From: Liolophura sinensis
Lineage: Eukaryota > Mollusca > Polyplacophora > Chitonida > Chitonidae
Length of the DNA stretch: 64,000 nucleotides
Direction: 5' to 3'
NCBI RefSeq assembly: GCF_032854445.1
Contig: NC_088303.1
Coordinates: forward strand, 34,947,265 to 35,011,264
Part shown: positions 1-9,725 of the stretch, piece after piece
Position numbering within the stretch: the stretch's first letter is position 1
Layout: every line of letters starts with the position of its first letter
Position numbers and translations under genes: made by a program
The notes under the pieces: model-generated
Seen by the model: only the letters and a program-made list of their open reading frames with translations
Told to the model about the DNA's origin: nothing
The model's database searches: none

Positions 1-1855
1 ACATTCCCTCAGCCATTCACAGGGTTGCAGTAGTCAGCCATAGTACACAGATAGCCAGTTGTCGGTAGCAACTTCCATATGAAACATCAAAGAAGTTTTT
101 TACCTCATAGCTCAACATTCCCTCAGCCATTCACAGGGTTGCAGTAGTCAGTCATAGTACACAGATAGCCAATTGTTGGTAGCAACTTGCATATGAAAGA
201 TCAAGGAAGTTTTTTTACCTCATAGCTGAACATTTCCTCAGCCATTCACAGGGTTGCAGTAGCCAGCCATAGTACACAGATAGCCAATCGTTGGTAGCAA
301 CTTGCATGTGAAAGATCAAGGAAGTTTTTTTTACCTCATAGCTCAACATTCCCTCAGCCATTCACAGGGTTGCAGTAGTCAGCCATAGTACACAGATAGC
401 CAATTGTTGGTAGCAACTTGCATATGAAAGATCAAGGAAGTTTTTTTACCTCATAGCTCAACATTCCCTCAGCCATTCACAGGGTTGCAGTAGTCAGCCA
501 TAGTACACAGATAGCCAATTGTTGGTAGCAACTTGCATATGAAAGATCAAGGAAGTTTTTTTACCTCATAGCTCAACATTTCCTCAGCCATTCACAGGGT
601 TGCAGTAGCCAGCCATAGTACACAGATAGCCAATCGTTGGTAGCAACTTGCATATGAAAGATCAAGGAAGTTTTTTACCTCATAGCTCAACATTCCCTCA
701 GCCATTCACAGGGTTGCAGTAACCAGCCATAGTACACAGATAGCCAATCGTTGGTAGCAACTTGCATATGAAAGATCAAGGAAGTTTTTTACCTCATAGC
801 TCAACATTTCCTCAGCCATTCACAGGGTTGCAGTAGTCAGCCATAGTACACAGATAGCCAGTCGTTGGTAGCAACTTGCATATGAAAGATCAAAGAAGTT
901 TTTTACCTCATAGCTCAACATTTCCTCAGCCATTCACAGGGTTGCAGTAGTCAGCCATAGTACTCAGATAGCCACTCGTCGGTAGCAACTTGCATATGAA
1001 AGATCAAGGAAGTTTTTTACCTCATACTTCAACATTTCCTCAGCCATTCACAGGGGTGCAGTAGCCAGCCATAGTACACAGATAGCCACTCGTTGGTAGC
1101 AACTTGCATATGAAAGATCAAGGAAGTTTTTTACCTCATACCTCAACATTTCCTCAGCCATTCACAGGGTTGCAATAGCCAGCCATAGTACACAGATAGC
1201 CACTCGTTGGTAGCAACTTGCATATGAAAGATCAAGGAAGTTTTTTACCTCATACCTCAACATTCCTCAGCCATTCACAGGTTTGCAATAGCCAGCCATA
1301 GTACACAGATAGCCACTCGTCGGTAAGCAACTTGCATATGAAAGATCAAGAAGTTTTTTTACCTCATAGCCTCAACATTCCCTCAGCCATTCACAGGGTT
1401 GCAATAGCCAGCCATAGAACACAGATAGCCACTCGTTGGTAGCAACTTGCATATGAAAGATCAAAGGAAGTTTTTTTACCCTCATACCTCAACATTTCCC
1501 TCAGCCATTCACAGGGTTGCAATAGCCTGCCATTGGGGGAGGGGGGGGGTTATTCACAGATAGCCACTCGTTTGGTAGCAACTTGCCATATGAAAAGATC
1601 AAGGAAGTTTTTTACCTCATACCTCAACATTTCCTCCAGCCATAGTACACAGATAGCCACTCGTTGGTAGCAACTTGCATATGAAAGATCAAGGAAGTTT
1701 TTTTACCTCATAGCTCAACATTCCCTCAGCCATTCACAGGGTTGCAGTAGCCAGCCATAGTACACAGATAGCCAATCGTTGGTAGCAACTTGCATATGAA
1801 AGATCAAGGAAGTTTTTTTACCTCATAGCTCAACATTTCCTCAGCCATTCACAGG
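1..1855. repeat. Satellite array, unit about 116 bp, about 16 copies
   Basis: Head-to-tail copies of a roughly 116 bp unit containing 'cagccattcacagggttgca', 'catagtacacagatagcca' and 'gcaacttgcatatgaaaga'. The array runs off the left edge. Copies are highly similar, so it is young or homogenised. Between about 1260 and 1640 the copies carry scattered single-base insertions, a G-rich run and one shortened unit; elsewhere they are clean. No coding content is seen. The right end breaks off inside a unit at about 1855. Confidence 0.95.
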
Positions 1856-2520
1856 GTGGCATCAAAGACCTCTGGGGTAAATTTGTGCACTCCACAGTGT
1901 CTTTTTAAATCAGTGCTTTACAACTCCATGAGAAGTCACTGCTCTGCAATCCTTGCGCATACGATAAATAATCATAGTTGTGACACTATAATAATGTTGG
2001 CCTTTTTGTTGATTTAATGTTAAGATCTTAGCACTGTCAAATTAGACAGTAATATCTGTGTATGAAGGTGTCAATCAATCTGCTTTATTTTGATTTGGAG
2101 GTCAATATTTGAACGTTTCACATGGCTTGAACGTTATGCAGTTTATGAACTGCTCAGTCAGGTGAATCATCGGTGTTCTCTGAATGCTTTGTTCATTTAT
2201 ATACAATCAGGTTTATAAATGAAGAAAACAAAAGAGCACAAAGTTTGTGACCTTTGTCAGATTCCCGACAAACCTTCTGACTGAAAGCAATGGTCGAAAA
2301 AGTGAATGCTTTGTCTAAAGCTATAGTCATCCGGTGCCTTAACAACCCAGCAAGGCCCCCAGTAAAAATTGACTGGTCAGCTCTGCAGGTCACCTTAGTG
2401 TTATACCAATATTTGTGTAATTAATGTCTTGAATACACGTGTGTATATTCACTTCAATTTCTGACAATTTATAAGCCTTTTTCTAGTCATGCAGTGTGAA
2501 ATAGTCTGTGCATCTAACAA
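1856..2520. other. Unique sequence, no gene recognised
   Basis: AT-rich single-copy sequence between the satellite and a candidate minus-strand exon. Short open frames on both strands have no recognisable domain and no convincing splice sites. Confidence 0.5.
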
Positions 2521-2665
2521 TCATAGAAGTGCAGATTTATCTTCTAGAAGTGTATAAATGTGTAAGATGTCTACAGTTCTTATCAGGTCATTGTTCGACT
2601 TAATATCCACAAAGTCGGGCACTCCATGGCCCTCTGCCCTGCCGTACTGGCTAGCATCCCCGTCG
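2521..2665 (-). CDS. Candidate terminal exon of an unidentified minus-strand gene
   Basis: On the minus strand a pyrimidine-rich tract ending 'ttctgtactcag' is followed at 2665 by 48 open codons reading DGDASQYGRAEGHGVPDFVD and onward to a stop at 2521-2523. The exon would need two bases from its upstream exon. Amino-acid composition is protein-like, but I recognise no family. It could be the 3' end of the gene whose candidate exons lie at 4.1-4.5 kb, or a chance open frame. No transcript or homology evidence is available here. Confidence 0.3.
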
Positions 2666-2934
2666 CTGAGTACAGAATAAAATATGACCTGATTATTATG
2701 ACATAAGTAGTTACATACTTTGCAGAAATAAAGTATCAAAACTGACTGGCATTTAAGTTCTCATGCCAGCATGCTTTGATATTCTTGATAATGGTGTGGA
2801 CTATTTGTCTATACAGCAGGCCTGCTTTTATCAGTAGCATCAGTGTAAGATAACATTATCTTGATGTGTTTCAATATAATATTTACTCTGCCTTTTTGTT
2901 TACAAACACTTAAAACTTAAACTTATCTTTGATT

Positions 2935-3380
2935 TTTTCCCAGCCTCCAACTCCTGTGTAATTTTCTTTTTTCCCTTCCTCTTCCCCTTCCTATTTCCTT
3001 CCCTTTCTTTTCCCCACTACACTGTGCGTGTAAATCAATCCCCCCAGCTACACCTACACTAACTCCATTGGAGACACCCTACCCCCCGCCACCCACACTT
3101 ACACTTACATTTTCACTTACACTAACCTCACATTAAGACACCTTCATTCCCCCTCCCTGTCACATCTACACTACTCCTGCCACATCTACACAACTCCCCC
3201 CCCCCCCCCAACGAATACCTCCAGATACAACTACAACCTCTGACCCCCACCCCCCCCCCACCCACTGCCACACCAACCCTCTGACACATCTTCACCCCAA
3301 CCAGCTACGCTCTCACTACATTGATCCTCTACCTGTCTACAGTTAAAAACACCAAATCCCCCGCCCCTCCTCATCCAACA
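2935..3380. repeat. Pyrimidine/C-rich low-complexity tract
   Basis: The plus strand is almost purely C, T and A, with 'ccttcc', 'ccccac' and C homopolymers near 3189 and 3248. It looks like a decayed simple repeat. No gene is seen here or in the following sequence to about 4098. Confidence 0.7.
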
Positions 3381-4098
3381 GATTAAGTGTACTAAAATCT
3401 CTAGTTTCTTGCTCTTGCATTAGCGAAAGGGAAAAAAAAAGAGAAAATCATAACTAAGTAAAATAAAGTGAAAGGTTACTGCTTCTCTTTGAGAGAAGTT
3501 ATTTGCGTTACATTGTAATAACATCTAGAGAACACTGTTTTGAAATTTATAATCAGATTTATTACATAGCATTACCTTCATTTAATATAATCTGCATTCC
3601 ACATTTAGTGAATGTTTGTAGTAAAATATATTTTAATATGTAATATCAGGGTGGATGATAACGGAACTCACAAGTAAATACAAATGAATCGATTAACCTG
3701 AATAAGTTTAAAAAAAAAGATGCAAATAACCATCAACAGCAGCAAAAGGTCTACTGAACAGAAAGAAACAATGGGGGTTATAAAGAAGAACATGAACAAA
3801 TTTTGAACAGAACATTTGATACCTTCTCATTTGGCCAAATTGTGATGTACCCTCGTGGAGCCCCTTGTCGGGACTCCAGGGACTTGGTAATGGATGGTAA
3901 TGGTTTGGGGTCTCGCCTGATCAGTAATGTCTAATTCTTGTGGTGCTACACATAGAAAAAGAGAAGATTTGCCCCAGGTTATTATTTTTTTTTTTAAAGT
4001 ATGTAGAATATTCATTGTACTTGTCATAAGCTGAGATAAAATAATGGCTTTTTATGTATGTATAAGAATGATATATTTACCTCCTGTGGCGAGGATTT

Positions 4099-4231
4099 TC
4101 ACAAAATACTTCTGCCCGCAATGAAGCAGGTGGCAGACAGAGGATATGTAATCTCCGAGGATGGCAAGTCGAACATCGGCTTTGCAGTGCACATGGTCTT
4201 GTCATCCTCATCAAAAAGAGAATAAGGTATT
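4099..4231 (-). CDS. Candidate last exon, unidentified minus-strand gene
   Basis: Minus-strand acceptor 'tatttattcag' precedes position 4231. Completing the codon left by the exon at 4430-4511 gives 43 residues, IPYSLFDEDDKTMCTAKPMF and onward, then TGA at 4099-4101. The phase fits the upstream exon exactly. A second acceptor, 'tttttgatgag', and a good donor, 'gag|gtaaat' at about 4082, lie in the same stretch. An alternative frame could therefore splice on to the exon at 2521-2665. I cannot decide between the two and do not recognise the protein. Confidence 0.35.
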
Positions 4232-4429
4232 CTGAATAAATATATATAAATCTATATAATATAATAATTATAAATCTTATTATAATAATTAATTATAATA
4301 TTATAAATCTGTATGGTAGTCCACTGAATATTAACTTGACCTGTGGCTGTAAATATTAAGACCATCAACAATGCAAGTTATACTGAGCATGGAGAAAAAA
4401 ATAGTTGAAACAAATGGTGATGCGCTTAC

Positions 4430-4511
4430 AGGAGGCCTAGAATGAACATGCCATTTTCCTTCTCCTCTGCTGCTAGCTGCCTCAGAAACCGGCGGGCCTT
4501 GCATGGGACTC
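4430..4511 (-). CDS. Candidate internal exon, unidentified minus-strand gene
   Basis: This 82 nt minus-strand segment is bounded by a strong acceptor ('ttttattttcacag') and donor ('cct|gtaagc'). The open frame reads VPCKARRFLRQLAAEEKENG then MFILGLL, a basic amphipathic helix followed by a hydrophobic stretch. It enters in phase 1 and exits in phase 2, which matches the exon at 4099-4231. No plausible upstream exon was found before 5 kb. The family is not recognised. Confidence 0.45.
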
Positions 4512-4789
4512 CTGTGAAAATAAAAAATAGTTTTTATATATTGATAATTGCCTTTCTGTACTGAAAATACTTTCTTGTGCTGTAACCCGTCAGTTCAGAT
4601 CATTTTATGTTAATTACATATAGCCAGTAATGTGACGGGGGTATAGGATTTTATAGCATATCATGTTCCACAAATACACAACTGAAATTGTGATATAATG
4701 CAAAATTGTTATCAATATATACAAATGTAGGCATGTACTGGTGCATTTTACTCGGAGAGCAAAGCTTATAGAAACTTGTCTTAATACGC

Positions 4790-4855
4790 AAATTAATTCC
4801 GGTATTCTTAGGTACGGTGTAAAACACCAGTCAAATAGATCAATCAAATTTTTGA
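4790..4855 (+). mobile_element. SINE family 1, 3' tail fragment
   Basis: 'ggtacggtgtaaaacaccag' followed by 'tcaaatagatcaatcaaat' matches the 3' end of the full-length copy at 5204-5475. The rest of the element is missing or decayed. Confidence 0.6.
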
Positions 4856-5203
4856 ATGCAGTTTGCTTCAGCAGATTATTTAAAAAGAATACACGAAGTT
4901 GCCTCCCTTCCTGACCGCGAACTGCGTCATTGTAAAAGTGTAAAACTGGCGCTGTGATATTTGTTTATACCATTTTACTTTAACGTTTCGGTTATTTTGT
5001 ACATGTTGGATGTCATACAGTCATGCGAGACTGTCTTACCCTGCTGTATTTCATATTTTACGATTTGGAAACTAAAATCGGATGCTAGTCAGAAGAGTTG
5101 GTTATGTAAACAGAAAGCAGAGCCTAAACGTGCTCATGTCGAAAACCCGTAATTTGTTTTCATTTACTGGAAAGAAGGGAAAGTGGAAGAGTTCAGATTA
5201 ATA

Positions 5204-5475
5204 GGGGGGCCTCCGTGGCTCAGTTGTTTAGCGCGCTAGCGCAGCATAATGACCCAGGAGTCTCTCACCAATGCCGGTCGCTGTGAGTTCAAGTCCAGCT
5301 CATGCTGGCTTCCTCTCCGGCCATACGTGGAAAGGTCCTCAGCAACCTGAGGATGGTCGTGGGTTTCCCCTGGGCTGTGCCCGGTTTCCACCCACCATAA
5401 TGCTGGCCGCCGTTGTATAAGTGAAATAATCTTGAGTACGGCGTAAAACACCAATCAAATAAATAAATCAATAAA
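5204..5475 (+). mobile_element. Full-length tRNA-derived SINE (family 1)
   Basis: The 5' head carries a pol III A box, TGGCTCAGTTG at 5216-5226, and a B box, AGTTCAAGTCC at 5286-5296. A conserved body follows ('ggatggtcgtgggtttcccc', 'ccaccataatgctggccgcc'), then the 3' 'gagtacggcgtaaaacacca' and a (AAAT/CAAT) tail. It is flanked by an imperfect 11 bp target-site duplication, tcagattaata at 5193-5203 and tcagattagta at 5476-5486, as expected for LINE-mediated insertion. The same family recurs through the window and serves as its reference copy here. Confidence 0.9.
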
Positions 5476-5684
5476 TCAGATTAGTACATGCAATTATTAC
5501 CATAGTGGGTCATTTTTGTGTGATTATGGTAGGTATTTTACAGCCAAAAGGTTTCAGTATTTAGTTTTCAATTGAATATATTTCAAATTGGCTATGAAAG
5601 TGTACCCATCCACTTCTGCTAAACAACACTTAGAAAACCCTGCAAGGAAAATATGTATGTATAATTGTTTATTGGATCAGTGTT

Positions 5685-5775
5685 GTCAAGAATATTTCAC
5701 TTATGCAATAGCGACAAGCGTTATGGTGGGAGCAAACCAGGCAGAGCCCCAGGGAAACCCACAACCATCCGTAAT
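5685..5775 (-). mobile_element. SINE family 1 fragment
   Basis: 'caagaatatttcacttatgc' and 'ggcagagccccagggaaacc' are the reverse complement of the family 1 body. Head and tail are absent. Confidence 0.6.
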
Positions 5776-5910
5776 GGAAAATAAATGGCCAGAAGCTATT
5801 GTACAGGGATGAAGAATGTTTGTGGATTTGGAATCAGGTTTTGCAGAAGAAGTACGAAAGATCAAAACTCAAGTAGATGCAATATTTGATATGTTTTCTG
5901 TTGTTTCCAG

Positions 5911-6024
5911 GTTTTGCGCTATCAGAAAGGTGGTGAACCTTTGTGGGTAAGCAGTAAACATATACCCTCACCTGACGATATACCAGCATGCAGCTGTGGT
6001 GCTAAGAGGCAATTTGAATTCCAG
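5911..6024 (+). CDS. PDCD2: PDCD2 homologue, penultimate coding exon
   Basis: This 114 nt phase 0-0 exon lies between acceptor 'gttttctgttgtttccag' and donor 'ccag|gtaatt'. Its 38 residues begin VLRYQKGGEPLWVSSKHIPS and end IPACSCGAKRQFEFQ. They match the start of the PDCD2 C-terminal domain: the LRY...G.PLW motif, then a C-x-C-GA-R-FEFQ motif. PDCD2 family proteins chaperone ribosomal protein uS5 (RPS2) in the cytoplasm during small-subunit assembly. Exons for the N-terminal part, including the MYND-type zinc finger, are not visible on the plus strand down to position 1. Either they lie left of the window beyond a long first intron, or this is a 3' partial copy. Confidence 0.85.
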
Positions 6025-6052
6025 GTAATTATATGTTTCATATTGTATTTTT

Positions 6053-6093
<41 letters not shown>

Positions 6094-7639
6094 CTGTTGG
6101 AATGGTAGTAATTACATTCTGGAGCTGGTTTAAGGAGTTTCTTGATTAGGTTTTCACTGTGACATTAGTCACCTTGTGCATAATAATACTTAGATCATGC
6201 CAAGGGGTTTCACATTCTTACTGCTGTATGTAATTGGCTGTTTGTTTAAAAAAAATAGAAAAAAAAACAAAGTTACAAAAAAAAAATTAATAAATAAGTA
6301 AAAAATAATTGTGCTTTAAAGACCCTAATACACATTATCTTTGGCATAAATTGTGATTCAGTCTTCTTGGAGTATTTGCCCGTATTTAGTATTGAGCCGA
6401 CAGCTATAGGCGAAACTGAATGTATCAGCAACAAGGGTGTTAGAATATTCCAAAAACTCAATTTCCGTCCAGTTCGGGAGTGGTGGATCCAGGGTCATGT
6501 CACACATAGGACTTTAAAAGAGAGGAAGTTGCAGCTTCCTTGTTGGGCGTTCAGCATGAAGGGGATATTTCAACGTTGGTTGGTTGACCCTTATCAGTAG
6601 AAAGGCTCGGGCAGGGCAGCTTACTTGCCTTCGGTAAGGCGTCTCAGTGAAGTAGCACTAGACAAAAGAGCAGTGGAAATCCGTCCTGTGACAAGGGGCA
6701 CATTACATGCACTCTAATAATTCCTTCATCATCATATGACTGAAAAATTGTTAAGTACAACGTTAAACTCCAAGCACTTACTCACTCACTCACTCACTCA
6801 CTCACTCACTCACTCACTCACTCAATTTCCGTAGGAAAATGTCTGTTATGTTGTACAAATTCAGAAGGCCTAAAAGGTGTGAAATGCGCTTGGGACTAAA
6901 ATAACTGTTATTTCAGTACGAGGATTGATTGAGTTTTTAATAATAACAAAGATTTATTAAATTATAATAAAGGTTTAACAGGCTGGTAAAACTAAGGCTA
7001 TTATGTTAAAAGAAAATACAAAGAATAATTTAACCTTAGTTATTTCGGCTGAAGAGCAGAAACAGACCTGAATGGCCACATCCATTTTGTCCTGATGTGC
7101 TGGGTAACTCGAAATCAAATTTAAATCTGAAATTCTTATGAGGCCACGTTTTATACCATAGTAAGGAAACCAGAAACATGATGCATGGCATTAAACACTT
7201 GTCAAAATTATAATTTAAATTATAATTAAAACAAATATGAATGTTACATCTTCAGTACACATGTAGAATAATAAAGCGTTCTTGATGTTATTTAGGCAGG
7301 TGATTAGAATGGTTTTGAATTTGACCAAATTATTAACCTATATTTTACCAAGTTTAGGTGTTACTAGTGTTACTAGTGGTAATAGTGTTACTAGTGGTAA
7401 TGGTGTTACTAGTAAAAGCACATCTGTGGGTGACCTCGAAACAGGCAGGATGGAGAGCGAAAGTGGACTAAAATATGTACCGGTACTGTGTTGATAATAC
7501 ATGAAGGAGGCGGTCACATTACTCATTTTTTTTGTATTTTTGCTCTAGCACATAGACCCATCCTTCAGTGAAGTGCGCATGTTAAAGCATTCAATCATTC
7601 ACTCATTTAACAGTTGATGAAAACTTTCTTTTTCGTCAG
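6025..7639 (+). other. PDCD2 last intron
   Basis: Non-coding. It holds a (TA)n microsatellite at about 6056-6092, an A-rich stretch at 6247-6300, a family 2 SINE at about 6478-6826, and a short 'gttactagtg' iteration at 7360-7413. It ends in the acceptor 'ctttctttttcgtcag'. Confidence 0.75.
6478..6826 (+). mobile_element. SINE family 2 with (CTCA)n tail
   Basis: Body motifs 'ttacttgccttcggtaaggc', 'gtggaaatccgtcctg' and 'atgactgaaaaattgttaag' lead to 'acaacgttaaactccaagca' and about twelve CTCA units. It shares the whole 3' half with the copies at 31745-32148 and 62225-62480. The tRNA-like head is degraded. Confidence 0.85.
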
Positions 7640-7800
7640 ATTCTTCGCAACTGCTGAACCATCTGGGTGTGGACAATTTAGGGGAGAGCCTAGACTGGGG
7701 GACCCTGGCTGTGTACACGTGTGCAGTGAACTGTGACATTGGGGACAGTTATGCTGAGGAATTCTTATGGAAACAAGACTTTCATCAGGACACAAGATGA
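7640..7800 (+). CDS. PDCD2: PDCD2 homologue, terminal coding exon (array copy 1), apparent 1-nt frameshift
   Basis: After the acceptor the sequence encodes [20 protein letters not shown], then [20 protein letters not shown], then WKQDF and TGA at 7798-7800. This is the PDCD2 C-terminal signature: Q-LLN-L.VD.LG.S.DWGTLAV.TC, then YxEEFxWKQD. The upstream exon ends in phase 0, so the exon should open with Ile-Leu-Pro. The bases read 'attcttcgcaactg', one C short of 'attcttccgcaactg'. As written, splicing gives five residues and a stop. This is either genuine decay or an assembly base error; the rest of the frame is intact. The exon is the left-most copy of the tandem array that follows. Confidence 0.8.
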
Positions 7801-9430
7801 CCAGGGGACCCTAGCTGTGTACACGTGTGCCGTGAACTGTGACATTATGGACAGTTATGCTGAGGAGTTCTTATGGAAGCAAGACTTCGTCATGGACACA
7901 ACATGATGGTGAGGACCCTAGCTGTGTACGTGTGTGCCGTGAACTGTGACTTCGGGGACAGTTATGCTGAGGAGTTCTTATGGAAGCAAGACTTCGTCAT
8001 GGACACAAAGATGACCGGGGGACCCTAGCTGTGTATGTGTGTGCCGTGAACTGTGACATTGGGGGACAGTTATGCTGAGGAGTTCTTATGGACGCAAGAC
8101 TTTGTCTTGGACAAAACATGATCGGGAGAACCCTAGCTGTGTACATGGGTGCCGTGAATTGTGACATAGTGGACAGTTATGCTGAGGAGTTCTTATGGAA
8201 ACAAGACTTCGTAACGGACACAAGATGACAGGGAGACCCTAGCTGTGTATGTGTGTGCAGTGAACTGTGACATTGGGGACAGTTATGCTGAGGAGTTCTT
8301 ATGGAAACAAGACTTTGTCACGGACACAAGATGACCGGGGGACCCTAGCTGTGTATGTGGTGTGCACATGCACATTTCCTGGATTTGACTCTGTATGAAA
8401 CAAGACAGTGTTAAACCCTTGAACAGCGTGCAGTAAATCGTTTTTAAGTTCATGGAATTTCCCACCATCTGAAGCAGTCTCTCATCAATGCGGTTGCTGT
8501 GAGTTCAAGTCCAGCTCATGCTGGCTTCCTCTCCGGCCGTACGTGGGAAGGTATTCCAGCATTCTGCGGATGGTCGTGGGTTTCCTCCAGGGTCTGCCTG
8601 GTTTCCACCCAACTGTGACATTGGGGACAGTTATGCTGAGGAGTTCTTATGGAAACAAGACTTTGTCACAGACACAAGATGACAGGGAGACCCTAACTGT
8701 GTACACATGTGCAGTGAACTGTGACATTGGGGACAGTTATACTGAGGAGTTCTTATGGAAACTAGACTTTGTCATGGACACAACATGATGGGAGAACCCT
8801 AGCTGTATATGTGTGTGCAGTGAACTGTGACATTGGGGACAGTTATGCTGAGGAGTTCTTATGGAAGCAAGACTTCGTCATGGACACAAAATGACTGGGG
8901 GACCCTAGCTGTGTATGTGTATGCAGTGAACTGTGACATTGGGGGACAGTTATGCTGAGGAGCTCTTATGGAAACAAGACTTCCTCGTGGACACAACATG
9001 ATGGGAGAACCCTAGCTGTGTATGTGTGTGGCATGAACTGTGACATTGGGGACAGTTATGCTGAGGAGTTCTTATGGAAGCAAGACTTCGTCATGGACAC
9101 AAGATGACCAGGGGACCCTAGCTGTGTACATGGGTGCCGTGAACTGTGACATCGGGGACAGTTATGCTGAGGAGTTCTTATGGAAACAAGACTTCGTCAC
9201 GGACACAAGATGACAGGGAGACCCTAGCTGTGTACGCATGTGCAGTGAACTGTGACATCGGGGACAGTTATGCTGAGGAGTTCTTATGGAAACAAGACTT
9301 CGTCACGGACACAAGATGACGGTGGGACCCTACCTGTGTTTGTGTGTGCCGTGAACTGTGACATTATGGACAGTTATGCTGAGGAGTTCTTATGGAAACA
9401 AGACTTCGTCACAGACACTAAATGTTCTAC
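7690..9430 (+). repeat. Tandem array of the PDCD2 terminal exon, 14 copies, 106-108 bp period
   Basis: The motif 'cagttat[g/a]ctgagga' recurs at 7746, 7852, 7959, 8067, 8174, 8280, 8628, 8734, 8840, 8947, 9053, 9159, 9265 and 9371. Spacing is 106-108 except for one gap of 348 that holds a foreign block. Each unit runs from 'gactgggggaccct' to 'gacacaa(a/g)at', encoding [31 protein letters not shown]. The junction regenerates a TGA in the ancestral frame. Because 106 is not a multiple of 3, no continuous repeat protein can be made. Copies 2-14 would lie in the PDCD2 3' UTR if transcribed. Confidence 0.93.
8367..8611 (+). repeat. Block copied from 9957-10201 into the array
   Basis: About 245 bp, nearly identical to 9957-10201, interrupts the array between copies 6 and 7. 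It contains, in order, the 5' 24 nt and splice acceptor of the minus-strand exon ending at 9980, some of its intron, and the 5' part of a family 1 SINE. It resumes directly in array sequence ('aactgtgacattgggg'). The only differences I see are one or two substitutions near the right end. Confidence 0.9.
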
Positions 9431-9473
9431 CTTGCTGTCAGCTGTGGGCTGTGTACAAGTTCATATCAAATAG
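9265..9473 (+). pseudogene. PDCD2: Array copy 14: original 3' end of the PDCD2 coding region
   Basis: The last copy reads [19 protein letters not shown] in the ancestral frame. It lacks the junction TGA found in the other copies and continues as STLLSAVGCVQVHIK to TAG at 9471-9473. It is followed by 3' UTR and a poly(A) signal. The likely history is that this was the ancestral terminus, and that duplication of the 106 bp segment upstream imposed an earlier stop. It has no splice acceptor of its own. Confidence 0.6.
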
Positions 9474-9553
9474 AAAGGACCTTTCAAACATCATAAAATG
9501 TGTCAGGCAATAAAACAGGGTTACCTCCCAGAATAATACACTGTAATACACTG

Positions 9554-9559
9554 TTTATT
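9554..9559 (-). terminator. Poly(A) signal AATAAA for the convergent minus-strand gene
   Basis: Plus-strand TTTATT gives AATAAA on the minus strand, 167 nt past the stop at 9726. It lies only 7 nt from the plus-strand signal, so the two transcripts would overlap at their 3' ends. Confidence 0.5.
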
Positions 9560-9565
9560 TCAGCA

Positions 9566-9571
9566 AATAAA
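9566..9571 (+). terminator. Poly(A) signal AATAAA, PDCD2
   Basis: AATAAA about 95 nt past the last array copy is the first plus-strand signal after the coding region. Confidence 0.55.
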
Positions 9572-9725
9572 AAGATTTGAACTTGTTCACGTGTGAAATT
9601 TGTTTTTATGGTTTATATATATATATTCCTTCAGTGAGAAAGATGCTATTTCACATTGTTATGGATATCACTTTTGTTGTTACAAAACTTTTAGGTTCCT
9701 ACATGTATGTCACGCACAAATCCAT

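Noticed and set aside
5204..5300. A functional tRNA gene
   Set aside because: A and B boxes belong to a SINE head; it lacks a foldable acceptor stem and continues into the SINE body.
7801..9430. A repeat protein encoded across the PDCD2 array
   Set aside because: The period of 106-108 shifts frame each unit and every junction carries a TGA.
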